Positions 20,931 to 30,217 of a DNA stretch of 59,730 bases are shown here, in pieces; within the stretch, counting starts at the first letter, position 1, and every line of letters begins with the position of its first letter. The position numbers were made by a program, and so were the translations under genes. The DNA lies in the NCBI GenBank assembly GCA_017853555.1, contig JAFMJH010000012.1, positions 1 through 59,730 of the forward strand. Reading direction: 5' to 3'. This DNA comes from Steroidobacteraceae bacterium (GTDB lineage: Bacteria; Pseudomonadota; Gammaproteobacteria; Steroidobacterales; Steroidobacteraceae). Below the pieces are notes generated by a model. That model had not been told where the DNA came from and ran no database searches. It worked only from the letters and a program-made list of their open reading frames with translations.

Positions 20931-21328
20931 ACGAGACCGCGCGCATGCGCCTCGGTCGTCTCGCCGAGGATTGGGCAGCGCAAACGCTCTCGAAATCAGG
21001 CGCCGAAATCGTCGTGCGCAATTTCCGCCGGCGCAGCGGCGAACTCGATCTGGTCGCGATCGACGGCGAGCTGCTGCTGATCGTCGAAGTGCGCTTGCGC
21101 TCGAGTTCCGACTACGGCGGTGCGGACGGCAGCATCGATGCCGGCAAACGGCGGCGCATCGTGCGCACGACGCAGCAATTGCTGCAGATACACCGCACGC
21201 TCGCACGACTGCGAGTGCGCTTCGACGTGATGGTGGTGGAACAGTGCGACGACGGCGTCGCGCTCGGTGATGCACCGGGTCGCTGGCGGCTACGCTGGCT
21301 GCGGCACGCCTTCGACGCGACTACTTGA
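20927..21328 (+). CDS. yraN: YraN family (UPF0102) endonuclease-like protein
   Basis: A small protein of the UPF0102 family with the restriction-endonuclease-like fold; its cellular role is not settled, though relatives are linked to Holliday-junction-like processing. The conserved core is visible: LGRLAEDWAAQTL, RNFRRRSGELDLVAIDGELLLIVEVRLR, i.e. the GE-x-DL and V-E-V-(K/R)-R catalytic pattern. The TTG at 20927 overlaps the lpoA stop in a TTGA arrangement and gives 133 residues; an ATG at 20945 gives 127. Its 3' end overlaps convergent sspB by 8 bases. Confidence 0.9.
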   Translation: MNETARMRLGRLAEDWAAQTLSKSGAEIVVRNFRRRSGELDLVAIDGELLLIVEVRLRSSSDYGGADGSIDAGKRRRIVRTTQQLLQIHRTLARLRVRFDVMVVEQCDDGVALGDAPGRWRLRWLRHAFDATT

Positions 21329-21734
21329 CGACCTTCAGTTGCGGACGACCGCTGACGGGCGGTCGCGTCTCGCCCTCGGTGCTCGAGGGTGGCGGCGCGG
21401 GCGGCGGCGCCTCGCCTTCGGGCGGAAACACGAGCCCTTCGCCGGTCTCGCGCGCATACACGCTTTGCACGGCGGAGGTCGGAAAACGCACCATGCGCGC
21501 AACGCCGCCGAAACGCGCCTCGAAACTCACCCAGTCGTTGCCGAGATCGAGATGGCGCGTGGCCGAATACGAGACGTTGAGGACGATGCGCCCATCGCGC
21601 ACATGCGCCTTGGGCACATCGGCACCGGTGGCCGACGCATCGACCATCACCTGCGGGGTGAGGCCGTTGTCCGTCATCCACTGGTGCATCGCCCGCAGCA
21701 GGTACGGACGACGGGGAATGACGGTACTAGTCAT
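21321..21734 (-). CDS. sspB: ClpXP adaptor SspB
   Basis: SspB binds ssrA-tagged peptides and delivers them to ClpXP. The 137-residue protein begins MTSTVIPRRPYLLRAMHQWM, keeps the family sequences GRIVLNVSYSATRHLDLGNDWVSFEARFGG (split here as adjoining short motifs), and ends in a flexible acidic/proline-rich linker plus GRPQLKVVK at 129-137, the ClpX-docking tail. It follows petC after 22 bases with no clear Shine-Dalgarno. In relatives I recall, sspA lies between petC and sspB; it is absent here. Confidence 0.95.
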   Translation of the reverse strand: MTSTVIPRRPYLLRAMHQWMTDNGLTPQVMVDASATGADVPKAHVRDGRIVLNVSYSATRHLDLGNDWVSFEARFGGVARMVRFPTSAVQSVYARETGEGLVFPPEGEAPPPAPPPSSTEGETRPPVSGRPQLKVVK

Positions 21735-21756
21735 GCGCGCGGCGACCGGCCGCGAA

Positions 21757-22554
21757 TTACTTCACGTCCTTCCAGTATTCCTGCTTCAGCAGATACGCGA
21801 AGCCCGTGAACACCAGCAGGAACAGGATCACCCAGATACCGATCGAGGTGCGATGCAGTTTCGCGGGCTCACCGACGTAGTCGAGGAAGTTGACCGTGTC
21901 GCGCACGAACTCGTCGTATTCGGCGGCGGACAACTGACCCGCCACCGGCACTTCGAGTTTCTGGACGACCGAATCGCCTTTGACCGCACCACCTTCGCCA
22001 CCGGCATTTTCGGTGAGCGTGCAGCGCACGGCCTCCGGCACGCCCTGCAAGGCCGACAACACGTGCGGCATCGCCGTACCCGGCAACGACAGGTTGTTGA
22101 CGCCCGAGGCGGTCGCGGGATCCGCGTAGAAGCTCTTCAGAAACTGGTAGAGGTAGTCGGTGCCACGCGAGCGCGCGATCAGCGACAGATCGGGCGGCGC
22201 TTTGCCGAACCAGGCATTGCCGTCGATCGCATCGAGCGGCGCGATCACGTAGTCGTTCTTCGACGCGCCCGCGGGCAGGAGCGACTTCTCGAACTGCTCG
22301 TCGGGAATGCCGAGATCTTTGGCAATACGCGAATAGCGCGCGTACTTCAGCGAGTGGCAGCCCGCGCAATAACCCATGAAGTTGCGCGCGCCACGCTGCA
22401 AAGAAGCGCTATTGCCGATTTCGGTGCCGGCCTTCCAGTGCGCGACGTCGAGCGCACGGCACTGGCCGGCGGCTTCTTCGTGCTCCGCGGCCTGGGCGAG
22501 CGGCAGGACCGCGAATGCCGCGGCGATGACGAGAGCGGGGAAAGACTTACGCAT
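21757..22554 (-). CDS. petC: Ubiquinol-cytochrome c reductase, cytochrome c1
   Basis: The c-type cytochrome of the bc1 complex, passing electrons from the Rieske protein to soluble or membrane cytochromes c. The 265 residues have a Sec signal (cleavage near AQA-A at 22), the heme motif CAGCH at 63-67, a downstream methionine ligand candidate in GTAMPHVL, and a single C-terminal membrane anchor at about 238-256. It overlaps petB by 8 bases. Standard proteobacterial form. Confidence 0.96.
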   Translation of the reverse strand: MRKSFPALVIAAAFAVLPLAQAAEHEEAAGQCRALDVAHWKAGTEIGNSASLQRGARNFMGYCAGCHSLKYARYSRIAKDLGIPDEQFEKSLLPAGASKNDYVIAPLDAIDGNAWFGKAPPDLSLIARSRGTDYLYQFLKSFYADPATASGVNNLSLPGTAMPHVLSALQGVPEAVRCTLTENAGGEGGAVKGDSVVQKLEVPVAGQLSAAEYDEFVRDTVNFLDYVGEPAKLHRTSIGIWVILFLLVFTGFAYLLKQEYWKDVK

Positions 22555-23794
22555 GGAACGTAACCCTCTGCGGCACGGGCGACGTCTTCTCGACGCGCGT
22601 GTACCAAGGCATCAAAAGGAAAAACGCGAAGTAGATGATCGTGAAGATGCGCGCGAGGATTACATAAGTGCCCTCGGCGGGCATCATGCCGAAATACCCT
22701 AGTGCGACGAACGACACGACGAATCCCGCGAGGAAGATCTTCGACAGGATGCCCTTGTAGCGGATCGACTTCACCGGCGAGCGATCGAGCCACGGCAGGA
22801 AGAAGAACACCACGATCGACAGCAGCATGAGCAACGCGCCCAACTGCTGATCGGGCACGGCACGCAACATCGCGTAGAACGGCGTGAAGTACCACACCGG
22901 CGCGATGTGCGTCGGCGTCGACAAGGGGTTCGCCGGCTCGAAGTTCGGCTTCTCGAGGAAGAGTCCGCCGAAGGTGGGCACGAAGAACAGCACGATGCAG
23001 AAGAAGATCAGGAACGCACCGACGCCCACCAGATCTTTGACCGTGTAGTACGGGTGGAACGGAATGCCGTCGACCGGCTTGCCGTTGGCACCCAGATTGG
23101 CCTTGATCTCGATGCCGTCCGGATTGTTCGAACCCGTCTGACGCAAGGCGACGAGATGCATCAGGATCAAAAACGCGAGCGCGAACGGCACGGCGACGAC
23201 GTGCAGCGAGAAGAATCGATTCAGCGTCGAGTCCGCGATTCCGTAATCACCGCGGATCCATTCGACGAGCCCCGGGCCGATCACCGGGATGGTGCCGAAG
23301 AGATTCACGATGACCTGCGCGCCCCAGTAGGACATGTTGCCCCACGGCAGCACGTAACCCATGAAGGCCTCGGCCATCAGGGCGAGGTACACGACCATGC
23401 CGAAGATCCACAACAGTTCGCGCGGCGCGCGGTACGAGCCGTACAACATCGCGCGCAACATGTGCAGATAGACGACGATGAAGAAGAACGAGGCGCCGGT
23501 GGAGTGCATGTAGCGGATGAACCAGCCCCACTCCACTTCGCGCATGATGTATTCGACCGAGTCGAATGCCGTGGCTTCGCCGACTTTGTAGTGCATCGTG
23601 AGGAAGATTCCCGAGAGAATCTGGATCACGAACACGAGCAGCGACAACGCGCCGAAGAAATACCAGACGTTGAAATTCTTGGGCGCGAAATAGCCCGTCA
23701 GTTGCGACTGGACGAATTCATCGACCGGCAGACGCTTGTTCAGCCAGGCGCGAAAGCCGCCCTTGCCGGCGGCGTCATGGGACGAGGCGGCCAT
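22547..23794 (-). CDS. petB: Ubiquinol-cytochrome c reductase, cytochrome b
   Basis: The membrane core of the bc1 complex, holding both b hemes and the quinone sites. From the ATG at 23794 (four bases over the petA stop) it has 415 residues and about eight membrane helices. Heme ligands are His97/His111 and His198/His213; the second pair is one residue further apart than in mitochondrial or Rhodobacter cytochrome b. The Qo-site motif reads PVWY at 299-302 rather than PEWY, so the usual glutamate is missing. Both features occur, as I recall, in other beta/gammaproteobacteria. Confidence 0.96.
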   Translation of the reverse strand: MAASSHDAAGKGGFRAWLNKRLPVDEFVQSQLTGYFAPKNFNVWYFFGALSLLVFVIQILSGIFLTMHYKVGEATAFDSVEYIMREVEWGWFIRYMHSTGASFFFIVVYLHMLRAMLYGSYRAPRELLWIFGMVVYLALMAEAFMGYVLPWGNMSYWGAQVIVNLFGTIPVIGPGLVEWIRGDYGIADSTLNRFFSLHVVAVPFALAFLILMHLVALRQTGSNNPDGIEIKANLGANGKPVDGIPFHPYYTVKDLVGVGAFLIFFCIVLFFVPTFGGLFLEKPNFEPANPLSTPTHIAPVWYFTPFYAMLRAVPDQQLGALLMLLSIVVFFFLPWLDRSPVKSIRYKGILSKIFLAGFVVSFVALGYFGMMPAEGTYVILARIFTIIYFAFFLLMPWYTRVEKTSPVPQRVTFHA

Positions 23795-24420
23795 CAGGCA
23801 GCTCCTTTGGCGGACGTCGGGTCGACGCCGATGACGAGTTTGGTGTCCGATGCGAACGAGTGCGGCGGAATGGCGAGATTCAGCGACGCCGGCGAACCGT
23901 TGAACACGCGGCCAGCCATGTCGAAGCGCGAGCCGTGGCACGGGCAGAAGAAGCCGCCCGGCCAATCGGCACCGAGCTGCGCGTCAGCGGGCTTGAAGTG
24001 TTCTTTCGGCAGGCAACCGAGGTGCGTGCAGGTGCCGAACAGCACCAGAAATTCCGGTCGCAGCGAGCGCTGCGCGTTTTTGGTGTACTCGGGCTGGTTC
24101 GACGCCGCGGACTGCGGATCTTTGAGATTCGCGTCGTGGCTGGCGAGCTTGGCCAGCAACTCCGGCGTGCGGCGCACGACGTAGATCGGCTGTTTGCGCC
24201 AGCTCGGGGTGATCATCTGACCCGGCTCGAGCTTGCTGAGGTCGATTTCGACCGGGGCACCCATGGCGCGTGCGCGCTCGGAAGGTTTCCAGGACGCGAG
24301 AAAGGGCACCAGAGTGAAGCCGGCGCCTATCGCGCCCGTCGCCGCTGTCGCCGCCGTGAGGAACTTGCGACGACTGACGTCGACTTCCTCGTGATCATGC
24401 ACCGCATCGCTCATCTGCAC
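23794..24420 (-). CDS. petA: Ubiquinol-cytochrome c reductase, Rieske iron-sulfur subunit
   Basis: The 2Fe-2S subunit that accepts the first electron from quinol at the Qo site. The 208 residues carry a Tat-type N-terminus (SRRKFLTAA at 16-24) that stays as a membrane anchor, and the two cluster-binding boxes CTHLGC (131-136) and CPCHGS (159-164). It is the first gene of petABC. Export through Tat as a folded protein is known for bacterial Rieske subunits. Confidence 0.97.
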   Translation of the reverse strand: MQMSDAVHDHEEVDVSRRKFLTAATAATGAIGAGFTLVPFLASWKPSERARAMGAPVEIDLSKLEPGQMITPSWRKQPIYVVRRTPELLAKLASHDANLKDPQSAASNQPEYTKNAQRSLRPEFLVLFGTCTHLGCLPKEHFKPADAQLGADWPGGFFCPCHGSRFDMAGRVFNGSPASLNLAIPPHSFASDTKLVIGVDPTSAKGAA

Positions 24421-24475
24421 AGCCTCTCCGCCTGCCCTCGTGGCAAGCCGCTATGGGGGATCGTGGAAGCCGGGC

Positions 24476-24481
24476 ATTATA
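24476..24481 (-). promoter_or_regulatory. Candidate -10 element for petABC
   Basis: On the minus strand a perfect TATAAT lies 55 bases ahead of the petA start in the divergent petA/algW gap. I see no good -35, so confidence is limited. Confidence 0.4.
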
Positions 24482-24517
24482 CACGGGGCCGGAGAGCCGG
24501 CGCAGCGGGAAACCCCC

Positions 24518-25768
24518 TTGTCCTCGACCCAAATCCAGAAAGGACTGATCTTCCTCGCCGGGGCGGCGATCGGGGGACTTGCGCTGGCGTTCGTGCTGGT
24601 CGTGATCCGCCCGGAACTGCTCCCCGGGGTCACGGTCAACCGCACAGCAGCGCCGCTTTCGGTCGACGAGCGCGCCGCGCCCGGCGCGGCGAATGGCGCC
24701 GCGAACATCGAGGTCGCCGCCGATGCGACGGGCGGAGCCCCGGCCGGCGGCGCCAGCAACGCCTCCGGCAGTTACGCGGCCGCCGTCCAGCGCGCCGCCC
24801 CCGCGGTGGTGAACATCTCGGCGCGACGGGTGGTCACCGAACGCCTGCCGCGCAACCTCTTCGACGAACTGTTCGACGACCCCTTCGCCCCCTCGGCACC
24901 GCGCACCCGCCAGCGCGTCGAGAGCTCGCTCGGCTCCGGCGTGATCATCTCGGACACGGGGCAGATCGTCACCAACCACCACGTCATCGCCGATGCCGAC
25001 GCGATCCGCGTGCAATTGGCCGATGGTCGCGAAGCCGACGCGCGCATCGTCGGTCGTGACCCGGACACCGACCTCGCCTTGCTGCGCATCGACCTGCGCA
25101 ACCTGCCGGTGATGCCGCTCGGTCGCTCCGATGCGTTGCGGGTCGGCGACGTCGTGCTCGCGATCGGCTATCCCGTGGGGCTCTCGCAAACCGTGACGCA
25201 GGGCATCGTCAGCGCGACCGGTCGCGGGCAACTCGGCATCGCGACCTTCGAGAATTTCATCCAGACCGATGCACCGATCAACTTCGGCAATTCGGGCGGC
25301 GCACTGGTGAACACCCGCGGCGAGCTCGTCGGCATCAACACCGCGATCCTCGCCAAAAACGCCGGCATCGAAGGCATCGGGTTCGCCATCCCGGTGAATC
25401 TCGCGCGCGGCGTGATCGCCGAATTCACGGCACGCGGGCGCGTCATCCGCGGCTGGGTGGGACTTGCAGCCGTGAATCTCGACGATGCGCGCGCGCAAGC
25501 CTGGGGACTGCCGCGCGGTGGCGTGATGATCGGCAAGACCGATCCCGAGGGTCCCGCGCAGAGCAACGGTTTGCGACCTTTCGATTTCATCTTGTCGATC
25601 GACGGCAGAGCCGTGCAGAGCGCCCAGGACGTGCACGCCCGCATCGCGATCGCCAAGCCGGGCAGTACGCTGGAGTTCGAAGTGCAACGCGGCAACGAAC
25701 GCGGCCGCGTGAAGTTGCGCGTCACCGAACAGCCGGGCGCCGCGCGCGCCACCAAAACGGCTGTCTGA
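24518..25768 (+). CDS. algW: Periplasmic serine protease, DegS/AlgW type
   Basis: A membrane-anchored HtrA-family protease; relatives sense misfolded outer-membrane proteins and start cleavage of the anti-sigma-E factor. The TTG at 24518 gives 416 residues with one N-terminal membrane helix (10-30), an Ala/Gly-rich linker, a trypsin-like domain with His155 (TNHHV), Asp185 (DTDLALL) and Ser259 (GNSGG), and one C-terminal PDZ domain starting near GWVGLAAV. One PDZ and an anchor fit DegS/AlgW rather than DegP. A GTG start at 24440 is less likely because it crosses the divergent petA promoter. It is next to murA, as algW is in Pseudomonas aeruginosa in my recollection. Confidence 0.88.
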   Translation: MSSTQIQKGLIFLAGAAIGGLALAFVLVVIRPELLPGVTVNRTAAPLSVDERAAPGAANGAANIEVAADATGGAPAGGASNASGSYAAAVQRAAPAVVNISARRVVTERLPRNLFDELFDDPFAPSAPRTRQRVESSLGSGVIISDTGQIVTNHHVIADADAIRVQLADGREADARIVGRDPDTDLALLRIDLRNLPVMPLGRSDALRVGDVVLAIGYPVGLSQTVTQGIVSATGRGQLGIATFENFIQTDAPINFGNSGGALVNTRGELVGINTAILAKNAGIEGIGFAIPVNLARGVIAEFTARGRVIRGWVGLAAVNLDDARAQAWGLPRGGVMIGKTDPEGPAQSNGLRPFDFILSIDGRAVQSAQDVHARIAIAKPGSTLEFEVQRGNERGRVKLRVTEQPGAARATKTAV

Positions 25769-25777
25769 CGCGCGCGC

Positions 25778-27282
<1,505 letters not shown>

Positions 27283-27317
27283 GGCTTGGAGTCCTCATGG
27301 CGGTATGATGCCATTCC

Positions 27318-28307
27318 ATGACGAAACCTGCGCTCCGGGACGACGCCGCGCTGATCGCCGCGGGCCGTCGCGCCCTCACCATCGAGATCGACGGCTTGCA
27401 AGCGACCGAGGCGCGTCTCGATGCGAGCTTCGCGGCCGCCTGCCGCATCGCACTCGCCTGCCGCGGACGCATCGTCGTCACCGGCATGGGCAAATCCGGT
27501 CACGTCGGCGGCAAGATCGCCGCCACGCTCGCGAGTACCGGCACGCCGGCGTTTTTCCTGCATCCGGCCGAAGCGAGCCACGGCGACATGGGCATGATCA
27601 CGCGCGAGGACATCGTGCTCGCGCTGTCGAATTCGGGCGAAACCCCCGAAGTGCTGACGCTGCTGCCGCCGATCACGCGCTTGGGCGTGCCGCTGATCGC
27701 CATCACCGGCAACCCCGCCTCGACGCTCGCGCGCGCCGCCCAAGTGCATCTGGACGTGACGGTGCCGACGGAGGCCTGCCCGCTCAATCTCGCGCCCACC
27801 GCGAGTACGACGGCGACGCTCGCCATGGGCGATGCCTTCGCCGTCGCGCTGCTCGACGCGCGCGGCTTCACCGCCGAAGATTTCGCCCGCTCGCATCCGG
27901 GCGGCTCGCTCGGGCGGCGCCTGCTGCTGCGCGTCGAAGACGTGATGAGTCGCGATGCGGCCGTGCCCTGCGTGACGCCCGACACCACGCTCGCCGACGG
28001 TCTGCTCGAAATGTCGCGCAAGGGTCTCGGCATGACGGTGGTCGCCGACGAGGCCGGCTTCGTGGTCGGCGTGTACACCGACGGCGATCTGCGCCGCTCG
28101 CTCGATCGGCGTCTCGATGTGCATGCCGCCCGGATGCGCGACGTGATGACCCATCCCTGCAAAACCATCGGTGCGCGCGAACTCGCCGCCGAGGCCGTGC
28201 ACCTCATGGAACAACATCGCATCACCGCGCTGCCGGTGGTCGATGAGCACGGCAAACTCGCCGGCGCGCTCAACGTGCACGATCTGCTGCGCGCCGGCGT
28301 GATGTGA
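27318..28307 (+). CDS. kdsD: D-arabinose 5-phosphate isomerase
   Basis: KdsD converts ribulose 5-phosphate to arabinose 5-phosphate, the first step to the Kdo sugar of lipid A-core. The 329 residues comprise an SIS sugar-isomerase domain (about 35-170; motifs TGMGKSGHVGGKIAATLAST and SNSGETPE) and two C-terminal CBS repeats (from about 210). No Shine-Dalgarno is visible; a TATGAT hexamer ends only eight bases before the ATG, so the mRNA may be nearly leaderless. The next gene is lptC with a four-base overlap; kdsC, which usually intervenes, is missing. Confidence 0.95.
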   Translation: MTKPALRDDAALIAAGRRALTIEIDGLQATEARLDASFAAACRIALACRGRIVVTGMGKSGHVGGKIAATLASTGTPAFFLHPAEASHGDMGMITREDIVLALSNSGETPEVLTLLPPITRLGVPLIAITGNPASTLARAAQVHLDVTVPTEACPLNLAPTASTTATLAMGDAFAVALLDARGFTAEDFARSHPGGSLGRRLLLRVEDVMSRDAAVPCVTPDTTLADGLLEMSRKGLGMTVVADEAGFVVGVYTDGDLRRSLDRRLDVHAARMRDVMTHPCKTIGARELAAEAVHLMEQHRITALPVVDEHGKLAGALNVHDLLRAGVM

Positions 28308-28849
28308 GACTGCGCAGCCTCAGCGGCGCCCTCGCGCTCGTCTTGTCGCTGACCGGCTGCGACTCGCGCAGCGTCGACACTGCATCGATCAATCGCGACC
28401 CCGACGACGTCGACGCCGGCTACTTCGCCACGGATACCGACATCCTCGAAACCTTCCCGAACGGCGAACCGCGTTATCGCCTGCGCGCGGCGCAAGCACG
28501 ACAAAACCCCGCCACGGGCGCGACCGAGTTGCGCGGCGTGACGATGGAATTGCGCACCGACGGCGACGATCGCTGGCGACTGCGCGCCGAGCGCGGCGTG
28601 ATGGCCGCACACGCGCAGCGCGTCGAACTCGCCGGTGACGTGCGTCTCGATTCGGCGCGATCACGCGATGCGCTGCAACTGCGTACCGCGACGCTCGCCT
28701 ACGACATCGACGCGGCGCGTGCGCGCGCACCCGGTCTCGTGGAGATCGAAGTCGCGGGCGGCCGGCTGCAAGCGCATGCGGTCGCCGTCGATTTGAAGAC
28801 GCGACGCGTCTCGCTAGAATCGAAGGTCCATGGTCATTTCACGCCTTGA
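28304..28849 (+). CDS. lptC: LPS export protein LptC, with lipobox-like N-terminus
   Basis: LptC is the periplasmic bridge component that passes lipopolysaccharide from LptB2FG to LptA. The GTG at 28304 overlaps kdsD by four bases and gives 181 residues. The beta-jellyroll region includes YFATDTDILETFPNGEPRYR. The N-terminus is a short signal ending SLTGC (Cys19), a good lipobox, whereas E. coli LptC keeps an uncleaved transmembrane anchor. It may therefore be lipid-anchored. The 3' end overlaps lptA by 20 bases. Confidence 0.9.
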   Translation: MRLRSLSGALALVLSLTGCDSRSVDTASINRDPDDVDAGYFATDTDILETFPNGEPRYRLRAAQARQNPATGATELRGVTMELRTDGDDRWRLRAERGVMAAHAQRVELAGDVRLDSARSRDALQLRTATLAYDIDAARARAPGLVEIEVAGGRLQAHAVAVDLKTRRVSLESKVHGHFTP

Positions 28850-29441
28850 TGCCCTGCGGCGCGCGACGCTCGCCGCCCTGTTGCTCGCATGCGCGGGCGT
28901 CGCGGTCGCGCAGTCGACCGTGCGCGAGGGTGACGTCACGCTCGATGCCGCCTCGTCCGAAGTCGACTACCGCAACAACACGCTGCTGTTTCGCGACGTG
29001 ACCGTCGCGCAGGGCGCCATCAAAGTGTCGGCCGAGAATGCCCGCGCCACCGGACTCGATTTTGCCGATGCCAAGTGGACCTTCACCGGTCGCGTGCGCA
29101 TCGAATTCGACGGCGGCGTGCTGCGCTCGGACGAAGCGGCGGTGAGCTTCGTGCGCAACCGCATCACGCGCGCCGACATCCGCGGACGACAGGCCGAATT
29201 CGAACAGGTCATCAAAGATTCGCGCACCACCGCGCGCGGCCGCGCCGGCACGATCACCTACGACGTCATATCCGGCACCGTGGTGCTCGCCGAAGCCGCC
29301 TGGCTCAGCGACGGGCGCAGCGAAATCCGCGGCGAGCAACTCGTCTACGACGTGCGCGCCCAGCGCGTGCAAGCCGGCAAACCGGCCGGCAACGACGAGC
29401 GCGTGCGCATCACCATCCGGCCGAAGGCGGACACGCCGTGA
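28830..29441 (+). CDS. lptA: LPS transport periplasmic protein LptA
   Basis: LptA polymerises into the beta-jellyroll bridge that carries LPS across the periplasm. The 203 residues start with a cleavable signal peptide (about 1-27, ending AVAQ), followed by the OstA-type repeats, with [18 protein letters not shown] and ATGLDF. The C-terminus ends soon after the last strand. It lies between lptC (20-base overlap) and lptB (GTGA overlap), as expected for this operon. Confidence 0.93.
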   Translation: MVISRLDALRRATLAALLLACAGVAVAQSTVREGDVTLDAASSEVDYRNNTLLFRDVTVAQGAIKVSAENARATGLDFADAKWTFTGRVRIEFDGGVLRSDEAAVSFVRNRITRADIRGRQAEFEQVIKDSRTTARGRAGTITYDVISGTVVLAEAAWLSDGRSEIRGEQLVYDVRAQRVQAGKPAGNDERVRITIRPKADTP

Positions 29442-30178
29442 CCCGCTCGCCGCCCGAACGTTTGCGCGCCGAACATCTGGCCAAAGGTTATGGCGATCGC
29501 AAAGTCGTGCTCGATTTGTCGCTCGAGGTGCACGCCGGCGAAATCGTGGGTCTGCTCGGACCGAACGGCGCAGGCAAGACCACCGCCTTCTACATGATCG
29601 TGGGACTGGTCGCGCCCGACGCCGGACACATCTTCGTCGACGACGTCGACCTGACGAGCGCACCCATCCATCAGCGCGCGCGCGCCGGCATCGGTTATCT
29701 GCCGCAAGAACCATCGGTGTTCCGCCGCATGAGCGTCGAGGACAACGTGATGGCGATCCTCGAGACCCGCCCCGACCTCGATGCCGCGGCGCGCGTCGCG
29801 CGGCGCGAGGCGCTGCTCGCGGACCTGCGCATCGAACACGTGCGCCAATCGCCGGGGCTCGCGCTCTCGGGTGGCGAACGGCGACGCGTGGAGATCGCGC
29901 GCGCACTCGCGGCCAATCCGCGTTTCATGCTGCTCGACGAACCGTTCGCGGGCGTCGATCCGATCTCGGTGATGGACATCCAGCGGATCATCGGCGAGCT
30001 TGCGCGACGCGGCATCGGCATCCTGATCACCGATCACAACGTGCGCGAGACGCTGGCGGTCTGTCATCGTTCGTACATCATCGGCGAAGGCAAGGTCATC
30101 GCTTCGGGCGCGGCGGAGGAAATCCTTGCCAATCCGCGCGTGCGTGAGGTGTACTTGGGCGAATCGTTCCGGCTATAA
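29438..30178 (+). CDS. lptB: LPS export ABC transporter ATPase LptB
   Basis: LptB is the cytoplasmic ATPase of the LptB2FGC extractor. The GTG at 29438 overlaps the lptA stop and gives 246 residues. Seen: Walker [10 protein letters not shown] (41-49), Q-loop [21 protein letters not shown] signature LSGGERRR, Walker [13 protein letters not shown], and switch histidine [10 protein letters not shown]. An in-frame extension upstream of the GTG runs inside lptA and is not used. A 39-base gap leads to rpoN. Confidence 0.97.
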   Translation: MTRSPPERLRAEHLAKGYGDRKVVLDLSLEVHAGEIVGLLGPNGAGKTTAFYMIVGLVAPDAGHIFVDDVDLTSAPIHQRARAGIGYLPQEPSVFRRMSVEDNVMAILETRPDLDAAARVARREALLADLRIEHVRQSPGLALSGGERRRVEIARALAANPRFMLLDEPFAGVDPISVMDIQRIIGELARRGIGILITDHNVRETLAVCHRSYIIGEGKVIASGAAEEILANPRVREVYLGESFRL

Positions 30179-30217
30179 CGGTTCCGCTCGCCGGCGTGCC
30201 GGCCCGACAGGTCCGCC

